Numbered from the stretch's first letter, positions 45,170-56,832 are shown. The stretch is DNA of 64,000 bases from Conus ventricosus (GCA_018398815.1 CM031628.1:13703026-13767025), one strand, 5' to 3'. Made by a program: numbers and translations. Notes: generated from the sequence alone by a model not told the origin.

Positions 45170-46055
45170 GTGATCACCATAGGTGTATTGGCCTAGTTTG
45201 CCGCTTGAGCTTGAGGGGCTGCCGCGCTTTGCAGTTCAGCGTTCACATAGGGTCGTATGTCTAGTTTGCTCCAAGCTTTGAAGGTGCTGACGTCATTGGC
45301 GGAAGCGATCACATAGGGTTGTTTGGCCTCGTTTGCTGTTGCTCTCTTTTCTCACAGGCTTGCAAACTGGCTTTTGGCAGAGGGTTACAGCATTATGCTG
45401 TAGCCAGCTTTTATGGCGGCTCTAATCGACAGTAAGTAGTACATCCGTCATTGATATTTGGAAGAATTTATTTTGAGATAGTGCTGGCCACACACTATCT
45501 CTCCATACTGGTTGATGTACTAGGTCTGCCTAACCCTATCTAGTTTGTTTGCCAGAACATTCGAAATTCGCATTCAGTTGCATAAAGGGCACACTTTAAA
45601 GGCAGGATAAACTGGTTAGAATTAGGAAAAGTTGAAAAGTTATTACACATCTTTAATACACAGATCAGCTTGCCATAAACACTGAATCTGTGTTAACAAT
45701 CAATCAAGTCTAATACAAACTGAGTACATTTGTACTTGGGAGGAACAGCCCCAAAATGTTTCAAATACGAATCAGCCTGTTTACCTCCTACCTTAAGAAT
45801 GAACGCCATGTTTTTTAAACATGGCTTGAGCTGTCAACATCAACGCGTTTGTTGGTTTGTTTTTGCTTCGGGCCATCTTTCGAAACAATTCTCATCGATA
45901 GCCAAACACGTATTAAAACTGCTAGCTGTATCTTTGGCAAACCAATTATTGATCTTCAACAAGCCAAACAAACCTTTAAGATACAGAATTTGTTCTTCAG
46001 TAAACGGTATTTAAAAATAACACCACCCACGCCACAAGTAAAACGTTCTGCTCGT
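45170..46055 (-). pseudogene. Unidentified Polinton gene, right end
   Basis: Minus-strand frames read as a plausible basic protein. A start-like MARSKNKPTNALMLTAQAMF (near 45885) is followed by HFGAVPPKYKCTQFVLDLI (near 45750), INSSKYQ near 45465, and a clean stretch, NDVSTFKAWSKLDIRPYVNA (near 45280), ending in an Ala/Gln-rich tail. A 94-codon plus-strand ORF (45730-46014) overlaps but is Cys- and Phe-rich and looks like its shadow. No family was recognised. By position it could be an accessory or structural gene. Confidence 0.35.
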
Positions 46056-46309
46056 CCGACTGATCAGCGAAAAGAATGTGTGGGTTAACTGTCATGTGTG
46101 CGGCCGTTGTGCTACGCTTAACTCGGTGATTCGGGGCCGGGCCAGAACAGCGACCACCGCGCGGGACGTGGGGCAGAGAACGCAGAAAACGTTCTAGAAT
46201 CTGGATGTAATGCTAGGCAGGAAGGTAGGGGGGTGAAGAGGAGGGGGGGTAGGGAGGTGCGTCAGTATTGATTTTTTTAGCCTGTGCGTGGGGTTGTGTT
46301 TGTGCCCTG

Positions 46310-46500
46310 TCTCTGTCTCTGTGTGTGTGGGCCTCTGAGTGTGAGGTCCTCTGTGTGTGTGTGTTGTGTGTGTGTGTGTGTAGTGTGTGTGTGTGTGTGT
46401 GTGTGTGTATGGTGGGTGTGTGTGTGTGTGTGTAGTGTGGGGTGTGGTGTGTGTTGTGTGTGTGTGTGTGGTGTGTGTTGTGTGTGGGTGTGTGGTTATA
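46310..46500. repeat. (GT)n microsatellite inside Polinton
   Basis: Imperfect GT repeat near the right terminal repeat, presumably acquired after insertion. Confidence 0.9.
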
Positions 46501-46865
46501 TTTAAAGTTGTAGCTAATTCCAGGTGCCTTCCACAATTTATCTATAAAGCTGTGAAAAAGTATTTGTGATTCAAAAACTTTTTCTAATTAAAATCCCAGT
46601 CGTCTGCTATGCCATACGCAACCATACACCACCACAGCACTGGTGTGATAATAAACACCCGGTGCTGGGCAGGTTGGGCGGCAATCGCAATTAAAAGCTT
46701 ACCTGCCACCTGCAGAGCAGGGTCGTTGACACCGCCTGAAAAGAAAAGCCGTGGGAAACAGACACCGTCGTTTGTATATGAAGCGCGCGTGCAGTCACGG
46801 CCGCTTTTCCTACGTTACTCTATGGGGGCGGGTTCAGTTTTTTGGCTCTATTCTACGCTTCTCTC

Positions 46866-47125
46866 TGAAAACCGTAGTAAATTAGTATTAAAAAACGGAT
46901 AACCCTGCTCAGTCTGTTTGTTTGTAGGGTCGTTATTTTTTTGGTTTTACTTGTCAGAGACAGGAATAGGCGGCCTTTTAGGGCACTTTTCGCCCAAAAA
47001 ACGGGGTGGAGGAGCAAGTGAGCCAGGTATTGGTAAAATATGTTCTCTTCTCGGGTGACTGAGAATCAACTGAAAGGTATTAATGCATGAAATAATAGTC
47101 TTCCCATTCAGCAAAACTGATCCTT
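46866..47125. repeat. Polinton terminal inverted repeat, right
   Basis: Matches 31165-31418 in reverse complement over most of its length, with about 15% differences, mostly indels. Confidence 0.85.
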
Positions 47126-47249
47126 TTCCAAACCATAAAAAAAAAAAATAGGGGCCCCCCTTCCCCCATCCCGTCACTCTCCCCCAATTTCCTCTTGGAA
47201 AACACTGATATTGCGTTCTGACCCTCACATGAAATCAACAGTGACGTTG

Positions 47250-47355
47250 TCATGGAACAAGCATAAAGGCTATCATTCAGTGACGTGTCAATGGTCAAGC
47301 ATAAAGCTATCATTAGTGACGTGTCACTGTGACCAAGCATAAAGCTATCATTAGT
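47250..47355. repeat. ~40-bp tandem repeat
   Basis: 'accaagcataaagctatcat' followed by 'tagtgacgtgtcactg' repeats about 2.5 times up to the assembly gap, which may hide more copies. Confidence 0.8.
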
Positions 47356-47455
47356 NNNNNNNNNNNNNNNNNNNNNNNNNNNNNNNNNNNNNNNNNNNNN
47401 NNNNNNNNNNNNNNNNNNNNNNNNNNNNNNNNNNNNNNNNNNNNNNNNNNNNNNN
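47356..47455. other. Assembly gap (100 N)
   Basis: Exactly 100 N, between a tandem repeat and the LTR. Confidence 0.99.
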
Positions 47456-48262
47456 CGGACGAGCGAGACCAAGCAAGTACCAACCTGAATCAAGCCCATG
47501 CAAATACCAATTATAAAGAAAGACTAAAATCTGGCCAGGTTAAAGATTGAATTAACCAGAAAAGTGGTCTCAAACAATATTTCTTTTACAATTTTGCAAA
47601 CAAAAGAAAATTGCGCAAAAGAGAAGAATAGGCCGGCTAACAAAAACAACAAACCAAACAAAACACGAACTGATGCTTACCAGCTACCCGTGGTGACCCG
47701 AAGAGGCGGGTCAAACGACTCTCTCTGCCCTCTGTCCAGTCGAGAGGACAGAAGCGCAGATGCGGAAAAAGAAGAAGTGATGTCCCTCTCCTACAGGCCG
47801 ACTGTAGGGATGAAGGTACCGACCGTACCTTCGACGAAGTGGTGTAGAACCAAAAACAGAGCAGGCGCTCTCAGAGACATCTCCCGCTCGAGTGAAGAGC
47901 TAACCTCCCTCAGCGATGGCGGCCAACATGCATGCTACGTCACAGAGTGAGCATACTTCAAACTAAAAGAAATGAAGCACGTGCGACAGGTAAAAAGACA
48001 GGCGAGAGGCTGATAGACAGCCAGTACAAGAAAAGATACCACCACCCGTGAACCTGCAGGATGAATGCACGGGCAGTGGAATTAGAGAGAGAGAGAGAGA
48101 GAAAGTAAACCTAACCTGAACTAAACCACACCAAAGGTGCAACCACACCACAAGCCACATTAAGGGACAGATATACGACAACAACGACGACAATAAACAA
48201 ATGAATAATTCCGCCACCCCAGTTGGGTCAAACGTCGTAGGCCTCGTCACAAACTCGTGACA
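47456..48262 (-). mobile_element. Gypsy LTR, minus strand (probably solo)
   Basis: Reverse complement of the LTR at 4997-5460 plus 12289-12660, reading continuously across the PLE insertion point. It starts (minus) TGTCACGAG at 48262. The sequence upstream of this start is not purine-rich and has no Pol homology, so it is not a 3' LTR of a nearby internal region. The far end is cut by the assembly gap. Contains a GA microsatellite at 48084-48104. Confidence 0.8.
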
Positions 48263-48429
48263 ACTGTAAAGCCTACATAAACTATCAGTAGTGGGTGAAC
48301 GGTCAGAATTGATCTGCAGTAAAGACTGAACTGAAACATTAAACATTAGATACTTTCTCTTTGAACCCGAATTGAGTTGTTTTTTTTTTTTTAAGGTGCA
48401 TAGAGCAATTGCACAGATTTGATGAATCT

Positions 48430-48490
48430 GCTTAGAGAGAGAGAGGAGAGAGGAGAGAGAGAGAGAGAGAGAGAGAGTGTGTGTGTGTGG
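48430..48490. repeat. (GA)n(GT)n microsatellite
   Basis: GA repeat followed by GT. Confidence 0.95.
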
Positions 48491-49108
48491 AAAGCAACAT
48501 TAAGACAAACAGTGGCCTTTCGCAATAGATAAACCTGAATGTCAGTAATGGGAGATCATGTGGGTTTTCATCACCCAGTCAAACTCATGCTGGTTATTTT
48601 ACCCCAACTTGATTTTTGAGTCCTTCCACCTGCTGGACCGTGCCCAGGCAATGTTCAGGCTTTTTCCACTTCCTTAGGTCTCCTGTCTGAACATACCATC
48701 ATCTCTCTTAAATGGGAAACTGTTCATAGTGGTGTGCTTGCAGTGCCATGCTTGTGGAGTGGATTGTGACACAGTGCATGATTTTAGACCTGTTTACTTC
48801 CCGTTTTCGCCGGGAGATTCTCCCCGTTTTTCGTAGGTCACATCCCGGTCTCCCGGTCATAGCATCGATCTCCCGATGTCCGATTTGGTTTTCTCCCGGT
48901 TTGCGCCGTCTACGCACTCGGCAGTTTGAAACAAGGCACTTTCGAAAGAAACCCCGAGGTCCGCTCGCGCTAAAGCCACTAGGCCTAGGCCTAAGCGACG
49001 CATTAGATAGGTTAGCATCACGCCGGCAGCACACATGCTGCCTAGCGTACAGTACAAAGATGCTTGTCACTCTTTAGTGCGAAAGGCGCGAAAAGTATCT
49101 GCATTCAA

Positions 49109-49508
49109 GATGGCGGCGAAAGAAGCGAAGCTTCATGAAACGGACAGTGAAGATGACACTACTAGGCGTGAAGATAGCCATGGAAGTGGAAAATCATCGG
49201 CGAAAAAGAAGAAATATTTACAACGATTAAAAACCATCGTACTCGAAAGATTTTCCCGGGGATTAGTGGCATCACCCAAAGGCGAAGATTTTGCGTTTTG
49301 GGCCGAAAGTGCAATGTTCACTTCGGAATTGGGCACGGCGGACAGCACGACATAAAACGCCACATCCAGACTGAGAACCCACAAGTCGAACGCCTCAAGC
49401 AGCGATGGTGGACTGATAACTCAGTTTTTTTTATGGCCGCTTCACCTGCGGAAGAGGAAAAAAAAAAAACATGCTGGAACTCCAGATCACTCGTTTTGCC
49501 AGCAGCCT
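49109..49508 (+). pseudogene. Zinc-finger (BED-like) N-terminal gene fragment, frameshifted
   Basis: The ATG at 49109 sits in a strong context (caagATGGCGG). It is followed by an acidic/Ser-rich stretch (LHETDSEDDTTRREDSHGSG) and a basic KSSAKKKKYLQRLK. A frame change near 49300 then leads to CNVHFGIGHGGQHDIKRHIQ (near 49312) and QVERLKQRWW. The C-x2-C/H-G-G-x-x-D-I-x-x-H pattern resembles BED-type or hAT-transposase-associated zinc fingers. No transposase or downstream domain follows within the window: the next ORFs end at 49508. It is either a cellular gene's first exon with an indel or a truncated hAT-like relic. The upstream GC-rich region may be a promoter. Confidence 0.45.
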
Positions 49509-49579
49509 GAAGCAGTGAGATCCTTTCAGTCATGTCTGTCCCCCATCTCCACCACCTCCCTCCCACCTACCCCTTCTTC

Positions 49580-49765
49580 AGAGTGAGATAATAGTAAATA
49601 CCCAAGTTCTGTATTTTCTTCCTATCCCCACCCCCTACTTCAAAGTGAGATGACATTCTGATTCAAGGACTGTGGTTTTTCCTCCTAACCCCCACCCCCC
49701 TACTTCAAAGTGAGATGGCATTCAAGCACTGTGGTTTTTCCTCCTATCCCCACCTCCTACACCAA
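49580..49765. repeat. ~75-bp minisatellite (about 2.5 copies)
   Basis: The unit contains 'ctacttcaaagtgagatg' and 'actgtggtttttcctcctat'. Confidence 0.8.
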
Positions 49766-50289
49766 TGACCTAAGTTCTGCAAGTATGAGAGTATGGGCTA
49801 TTTCTTTGGTGAGTTTTTGTTGTTTTTCTTTCTTTGTTTGCTTTAATAACATTTTAGTTACTTTTTAAAGCTGTTTATATATACTCTCAATTAATTAATG
49901 CCTTGAGTTGTTATTGTACTCTTTGCCTAGGAAAAAAATGACCCGCGTAGAATAACGCCCGCGAAAAAAAAATCTAATGTCTGACATGCAAATCTAATGT
50001 CTTGGAGAGGAGTGGGGTACAATCTTCTGAGCAAGGTGAAATATAGGGGGGTGTAAAAAGGTCCTTTGTTGATGGATTGTTGACATGCAGTGGACAGCCC
50101 ACCCTTTTGTTTGATGCACCTTTGTCACCAGTTGTGACAGCGTGAGATCTCATACTACATGGTGTGCACAGCCCAGCTTCATGATTCACAATGGCAACAC
50201 AGTTGTGTGGGTTCTAGTTCATAGTGTATTTTCCAAACCTCCTGTCAAAGTAGGAGTCATGTATTGTGGCCGTAGTAAGGGGTATGTGT

Positions 50290-50425
50290 GTTCATAGCCT
50301 GTATGGACTGTCTATCCCGGAATGATACAACTCTGCCAAGTTGTCATGATGAGGGAGAAGTCATAGACACTATGGACTGTCAATCCCTGTGTAGTGATAC
50401 AACTCTGCAGTTGTACATGTGTGGG
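50290..50425. repeat. ~85-bp direct duplication
   Basis: 'atggactgtc(t/a)atccc' followed by 'gatacaactctgc' occurs twice. Confidence 0.7.
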
Positions 50426-50619
50426 AGTTCACTGGAAAGTGAGTTGCTGACCCTGGTTCCATCCCTTACCCTCCTCCATCGTTACCCTCCCTCCCCCCCA
50501 CCACTCACAGCACCTCTTCATTTTTGGCAGAGTTATGGTTATTGACTATTTCAAAAGTCGTTGCCCTTTCAGTGCTGCAGAGCTCATCTTTCCCATCGAA
50601 TTCCACTTCCCTGTCCGTC

Positions 50620-50850
50620 CCCATGTCTGCTTCTTCCTGCTGTCGCCCCTTGTCTTCTTCCTGCCGTCCCATTTCTTATTCTTCCTGCCGTCCCCATGTC
50701 TCTGCTTCTTCCTGCCGTCCCCTGGCTTTCTTTCTGCCGTCCCATATGTCTCTTCTTCATGCTGTCCCCATGTCTTCTTCTTCCTGCCTGTCCCCATGTC
50801 TTTCTTCTGCCGTCCCCCTGTCTTCTTCCTGCCGTCCCCGTTGTCTGATT
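50620..50850. repeat. ~30-36-bp minisatellite
   Basis: Repeated 'cttcttcctgccgtccccatg' type units. Open frames here are repeat artefacts. Confidence 0.85.
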
Positions 50851-52950
50851 CCTTCCTCTTTTCCCCCTCTCTGTCTGTGTGTTTTATACCTCCACCCTCC
50901 ACCCCCATTGCCCCTATGCCACTCCTCTTCCTTAATTGCCTTTTTGAATTTGTTTTTATTTGTGGTGTGTGTGTTGTGTGAATTTGTTTACTATAATTCA
51001 AATTGAGGTGTAATCTATGTATTATAATGTGCTTTGGAGTTTGTTTGTGAATAGTAACTATTGTATGTATGTTTTGTATGCCATGATTTATGTTTCTGTA
51101 TAGTCGGTTTATCAAATGGAAATGGCATGTAAAAATTGCTCTATATAAATATTGGTTTCAATTGTGTTTTTTGATTAGTTAAGATTGCACCAGTTTATGG
51201 GACCAGTCTAACTAAGACAGATAAGGTGGGATAACCATGTGCCTTTGTGTGAATGAATGCGTTGTAAGGCCTAATGCACTTTTGTTGTTGGATCAGATGC
51301 TTTTCTTGTGTGTCATGAGGTATTGTACTGGCACATGGAAAAATTGTCATGCACTAATTCAGGGTGTTCAGTGGTTGAAGTACTGTTCATATCTGTCTTG
51401 TTCCTTGTCATGTCATGTCAAGTGCCATTGTTATGAGTGCAATTGAACTGGATGATGGTCCCTTTCGATTATGTCCTCATAGTGTGTGTGTGTGCTGTGT
51501 GGCGTGGCGCGTGTGATATGTATGTGCGCGCGCGTTGTGTGTTGTGTGTGTGTTGTGTGTGAGTGTGTGTGCTCGTTGCAGGCTTCTCGTTGGAATGTTC
51601 AGATCCTATCTGCTCTCAGCGGGAAAAATGGCCCACCAATTTTTTTTTCTTTGTTTGTGGTCGCTGCAGAAAACAAAAAAACATCGGTTGGACAAATAAA
51701 TGTATGCTTGGAAAGGAGCAGACAAGATTGTTTGCACAATAGTATGTGTTGTCGATATGTGGGAAACAGGATCTGTGTTGACTGTGGTCCACCCCCCCAC
51801 TCACCTCTCCATTGCTCTACTGTGGTACGAGCAGAACAGAAAGAGGGTTTGCTCAATATTGGACGGTTGTGAACTGTGGGGAAAGGAGGGCTGTGTTGAT
51901 GTGGTCACACCCCTCTCCCTCTCTCTTCATCTATGGTTTTTCAACACTTTGATGATGTAACTGACCCAGTCCACCTTCCTCAATCCCTGCTTTTACCAAA
52001 ATTTCTGCCTTTCTTGCTTTGCTTAAATTCCTGGGCTTCAATGTTTGCTGTTGATAAACACAGCATTCTGCAAGATGCAATGTAGAATGAATTGGACACA
52101 GTAGGAAAAAGTGAGTAGTTTTGGGGTGAAAGACGAGAGAGGTCTGTTCACAATGGCCTTTGTTGTTAGGGGCATAGGTTTTCTAGAAGACTTAGAGCAA
52201 TGTTGTGTGTGCATGTGCTTGTACGCACTTATGTGTGTTGTAGTAAACAAACATGATGATTTTGTTTTTATGATATTGATTCTCGTCTGCAATTTTTTTT
52301 TCAGATGACTTGTGCAACATGAATCTTGTTTTGTCTGCAATATTTGTGGTATCATTTTTATTTATTAGGAGTTGTATTTGGTTTTTGTGGTTTGCTTTGT
52401 TATCATTTCATGTCTTTTAAAACCAAAATGAAATTTGTGTACTTTGTGTTTGTTGTTGTTGGTTGTGCATGGAACTGTATGGTTGAATGTTGATTATACA
52501 CACTTTAATAAAAATTTTTGTTATTTGTTTCAGTAAATTCAATCACCAATGTACTCATTTCTCTTCCTTTCTCTCTGTCTTGTCCCTGGCGGTCTGTCCG
52601 TCTGTATTCTGTCTCTCACTGTCATTGTCACTCGGTCTTCACAATGTTCAACCTTTACATGCTCAGTCAGTCACATACACACATGTACATGCTGTCTATG
52701 CAATCACAAGTTGTTGCTTTAATAGATGTGATGATTCTATGTTGATTTATCTGTTGTTATAGGACAGTTTGGGATGTTGATTTGGACTCTGAAGGTTTGT
52801 CTAAGTTGAACAAAAAGATGAACTTGTTTTCTTTTGTTGCTGGGGTTGTAGTTGCAGGATGTGGATGGGACATTTTGAACAGGAAATTGTGATTGCGTTT
52901 GAAAATAAATTCTCTGTAGAAAATGCAAACCAAATTATAGAGTCATGAAA
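50851..52950. other. No gene recognised; AT/GT-rich intergenic sequence
   Basis: Small ORFs only, no domain seen. A short GT/GCGC tract lies at 51481-51570, and an aataaa polyadenylation-like signal is at 52507. Confidence 0.4.
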
Positions 52951-53330
52951 ATGGAAATGGAGTCTCACATGTACTGATGCTGGAGGTCACTCATGTACTG
53001 GATGCTGGAGTAAGTCACCATGTTATGTGCCGGGTCTGATTACTTGAAAGGGGACGGGAGCACAGAATATGAGTAACACCATGTACTGTTGCTGGACAGA
53101 AGTCATGAAATGGATAATGGAGCACAGAATGGAGTCACACATGTACTGATGATGGAGTGAGTAACACATGTACTGATGCATGAAATGGGAATGGAGCGCA
53201 GAATGGAAGTCACACTTGTACTGATGCTGGGTCACACATGTTATGATGCTGGGTACTGTATGAAAAGGAATGGAGCCAGAATGGAGTCACAACATGTAAT
53301 GAAGTGGACAGAGCACTGAGCTGGGACGTA
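52951..53330. repeat. ~70-bp minisatellite, array 1
   Basis: Units contain 'atggaatggagcacagaatg' and 'gtcacacatgtactgatgctgg', in variable copies. Confidence 0.85.
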
Positions 53331-53840
53331 CAGCAAAGGGATCGCAGTGCCGGCCCTTCCCCTTCTTGTGTCACTAGACGGAATTACTGAAAGGGGGGGG
53401 GCCCCACAACTAGTGCGTTACGAACTTCCGGTGTCGGTCCCGGTACATGGAGTTTGGCAGCCCAAAATTCGTTGAGGTTTAAGCATTCTTTTTCCATCAT
53501 AATCCAGCGGTTTGTTATATGCAGTTTATATTAGGACATGTTGTTCTGACTTTGTGTTGTGGAGAATGTAGAGTGCGAACCTATCGACATGTGCAAAGTA
53601 ATTACCTATACTGTTAACGCGGCCACAGTTTTTTACTCGGGTACAAGAGTGTTGTAAACAAAACCATGCATGTGCTCGAAGAGATACGCTAGTCCAGTGT
53701 TGTAGTTTTTTGTGCTCCGCGCAGGCTTGAGTCTTTATGTCTCCCTTCGTGGTATGCATTGAATGTACAGTGGTTGCTATATCTTTCAGTACTATCTTGT
53801 AGATTATTTATATGTTATTTGTTGTGAAGATTCAGTCTTC
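53331..53840. other. No gene recognised
   Basis: Unique-looking sequence between two minisatellite arrays. Only shadow-like ORFs are present. Confidence 0.4.
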
Positions 53841-54019
53841 GTTTTTTGGTTTTATATGCGGGTATGCTGGTTCATTTGAAGGAAAAAGAAGCGCTGCTGT
53901 TGAACACCTGCTCAGCTGTTGCAATGGCAGAGAATACGAAAAACCGATACCCTGTCCATGATTCTTCAAAAAATAGGCAGCGATCCCCACAGCTATGTTG
54001 GTTTAAGTTTATTCTTACT

Positions 54020-54494
54020 AACTCTCTTATATCACTCGCTCTCTCTCTCTATCTCTCTCTCTCTCCTCTCATCTCTGCTCTCTACTCTCTCTCTCTCTCT
54101 CTAGGTGTGTGTTGTTGGGTTTTTGGGGTGTGGGGGTGGGGGGGGGGTGGTTAGGGTTTGACAGTGTGAGGGTGGTGTGTGTGTGTGGGGAGTGTGTGTT
54201 GGTGTGGGGGTGGAGTGGTGCGTGGGGTGGTGAGGGTGGCGTGTGGTTGGGGGAGTGGGGGTGTGTGTGTGTTGGTGTGTGGGGGTGTGAGGTAGTGGAG
54301 GTGGGTGGTGGGGGGGGTGGTGTTTGTGGTGTGTGTGGTGTGGTGGGGTGTGTGGGAGGTGAGTGGGATGGTGTGGTGGAGGAGGGGTGGTTGGTGTGTG
54401 GGTGTGGTGGGTGGTGGGAGGGGGTGTGATGTGGTAGGTGGTGGTGGAGGAGTGGAGGGGAGGATGGTTTGAGAGAGAGTGAGAGAGAGAGAAG

Positions 54495-54534
<40 letters not shown>

Positions 54535-54535
54535 A
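54020..54535. repeat. CT / GT-GGT / GA low-complexity block
   Basis: CT repeats at 54030-54103, a GT/GGT-rich block at 54105-54460, and a GA array at 54470-54531. Confidence 0.9.
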
Positions 54536-54640
54536 AATGTGTTATGACATGTTTACTGAATTTTAATACTCAACCGTGTGGCAACATCAACAAAGTCAAA
54601 CACTCAAAATATTACATAGTGGTATGCATCACATTATGAT

Positions 54641-54641
54641 G

Positions 54642-54674
<33 letters not shown>

Positions 54675-54762
54675 ATCTCTCTCTTCTCTCTTCTCTTCAC
54701 ACACACACACACACCACACACACACACACCCCCCCCCCCACCACACACACACACACACACAA
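54641..54762. repeat. (CT)n(CA)n microsatellite
   Basis: CT repeat followed by CA repeat with a C run. Confidence 0.95.
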
Positions 54763-54991
54763 TTCTGAACTTTGAGTTGTTTTTTAACCTTTTCAGATTA
54801 AACCAGACTTGTCAGTGAAGTGTGCAGTGAATGCAAGCAGCTAATGCCTTCCGGATGAGACAAGACAGTCGGAATATTTCTGTATGTAAATACAAAATTA
54901 TTGTTTTGCATTTATCAAAGCAAGGGACTTTGGTCATTCTAATACCAAATAAATAAGAATGACTCCTTAAACCCTCTGTGTTTCGTGTGTG

Positions 54992-55004
<13 letters not shown>

Positions 55005-55039
<35 letters not shown>

Positions 55040-55210
55040 TATATATATATATTATATTTATATATATAGTTAAAAAGTTAAAAGAGGCATCTTAAAACTA
55101 TCTACAATATTTGTTTCAAGCGTGTGCGCTGTCATCAGGATTATATATATAAATATATATATATATTATATATATAATATATATATATATTAAATATATA
55201 TATATATGTG
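55005..55210. repeat. (TA)n microsatellites
   Basis: Two TA arrays (55005-55068 and 55142-55208) flank a unique 70-bp segment. Confidence 0.95.
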
Positions 55211-55542
55211 TGAGTGTGTGTGTGTGTATGTATGTGTATGTGTGTGTTAGAAGTGGAGAGAGAGTGAAGGTGAGAGTGTTGAGGAGAGAGAGTGAGAGAG
55301 ATGAGAGATGAGCGAGGAGATGAGAGAGAGAGTGATGAGAGGTCTAAAGGCTTTGTAGTCTTCTGATGAATCCTGTGGACGTATGGGTTGACTACATCAT
55401 GCAAGTTCAAGATGTATAAATGTACATCAATTACTATTTGTGTGTATAACAAAAAGACGATGTGTTCTGCCTTTACCGTGACTTCAGAAGATTACCACGC
55501 ATACTCATAACTTGCACTGGAAACACACACTTAAACTTACCT

Positions 55543-55578
55543 CTCTCTCCTCTCTCTCTCTCTCTCCTCTCTCTCTCT

Positions 55579-55641
<63 letters not shown>

Positions 55642-55642
55642 A
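55543..55642. repeat. (CT)n(CA)n microsatellite
   Basis: Simple repeat. Confidence 0.95.
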
Positions 55643-55644
55643 AC

Positions 55645-56219
55645 AGATGGAAACCTGTTTAATTCTATGATAAGCGGCCCTTAGTAAAACTACCAACACT
55701 TGGACATCACTGATTTTGGTGCCCGACTTAATTGTCATTACAGAAACCTATTCGATGAAAATACTGCTATAACTGATCGATATTGAGTCTATGCTCAGGT
55801 CTTAACAGTTTTGAAGCATGAATCCTGAAATGACGGGAGCCAAAATTTGGAGCCCTGTCGGGGTTGAACGATTTATATTGTCTGTTTGATACTGTTGATC
55901 AGCTGCATTCTCCACTCATCGTTCGTACTTTCGCCGGTTAATTTGTGGAATTGTAAGCCCCTTTGTGTTTAGATTTCTGGGGTGGGGACAGCCAACAATG
56001 GCACAGTTTGCACCCCCCATATTAGATGCGATGTGTTTTTGGTACAAGAAATTGGAGAGTGTTCATGCGAAAAAAAAACGAGATTTACACCGTCCGGACA
56101 CGCAGTGTTCCACACATTGTTTACTCGCTAGAAGCTTTTTTTTTTGGGGGGGCCACCGGAAGTTCTTTACGCCATGTTCGGCCGTTGCACGCGAGCTGTA
56201 CTTCGCGCGGCCCATCTGG
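55645..56219. other. No gene recognised
   Basis: A plus-strand frame at 55965-56240 is open, but no family or splice support was seen. Confidence 0.4.
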
Positions 56220-56600
56220 CTATTGTTAGTCCTTTGCTGAACGGTACCCTGGACAGAGTCCATGAAAATGGAATGGAGCACAGAATGGAGTTACACATGT
56301 TCTGATGCTGCTGGAGCACACAGTACTGATGCATGTAATGGAATGGAGCGCTGAATGGAGTCACACATGTACTGATGCTGGAGTCCACCACATGTATGAT
56401 GCTGTTCAGTCATGAAATGGAATGGAGCGCTGATAGGAAGTCTCACATGCACTGATGATGGAGTCACAAATGTATTGATGCTGTCAGAGTCATGAAATGG
56501 AATGGAGCACAGAATGGAGTCCAACATGTATGATGCTGGAGTCACACATGTACTGTTGCTGGACAAGAGTCATGTAATGGAATAAAGCACAGAATGTGCT
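56220..56600. repeat. ~70-bp minisatellite, array 2
   Basis: Same monomer as 52951-53330 ('catgaaatggaatggagc', 'tcacacatgtactgatgctg'), same strand. Confidence 0.85.
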
Positions 56601-56787
56601 TTGTTCTGTCAGTTAGGCAGTGTTCTGTGGAATGGAATTAGATGTGTGAAGACTTCCTATCATCTGTCATCTGAAGGGGAGTTTGGCTGCCTCGGTGGCA
56701 GTTTGACAAAAACAGCCCTACACGATGTGGTCTGTCTGTGGTACTGTCTGCCCGTTTTATCTTTCTCATATTTTCGTGAGCGTGCAC

Positions 56788-56829
<42 letters not shown>
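56788..56829. repeat. (CA)n microsatellite
   Basis: Simple repeat. Confidence 0.95.

Positions 56830-56832
<3 letters not shown>

Larger units (their letters stand above)
31165..47125. mobile_element. Polinton/Maverick (adintovirus-like) DNA element, ~15.9 kb
   Basis: The two ends are inverted copies of each other (31165-31418 and 46866-47125). Between them lie the family's hallmark genes: protein-primed DNA polymerase B, retroviral-type integrase and double-jelly-roll major capsid, in a compact two-strand arrangement. Length fits the usual 15-20 kb. GC content is lower than in the flanks. All large genes carry several frameshifts or stops, and the two terminal repeats differ at roughly 15% of positions, so the copy is old or carries consensus errors. 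Outer boundaries and target duplications are uncertain by some tens of bases. Confidence 0.9.

Noticed and set aside
45730..46014. 94-codon plus-strand ORF near the Polinton right end
   Set aside because: Not excluded, but its Cys/Phe-rich composition looks like the antisense of the more protein-like minus frame; kept only as ambiguity.
53846..54154. Plus-strand ORF with MAENTKNRYPVHDSSKNRQR
   Set aside because: A plausible Kozak ATG at 53925, but no good splice donor follows and the frame runs into CT repeats. Support is too weak.
55965..56240. Open plus-strand frame near 56 kb
   Set aside because: No splice signals, family resemblance or upstream start support.
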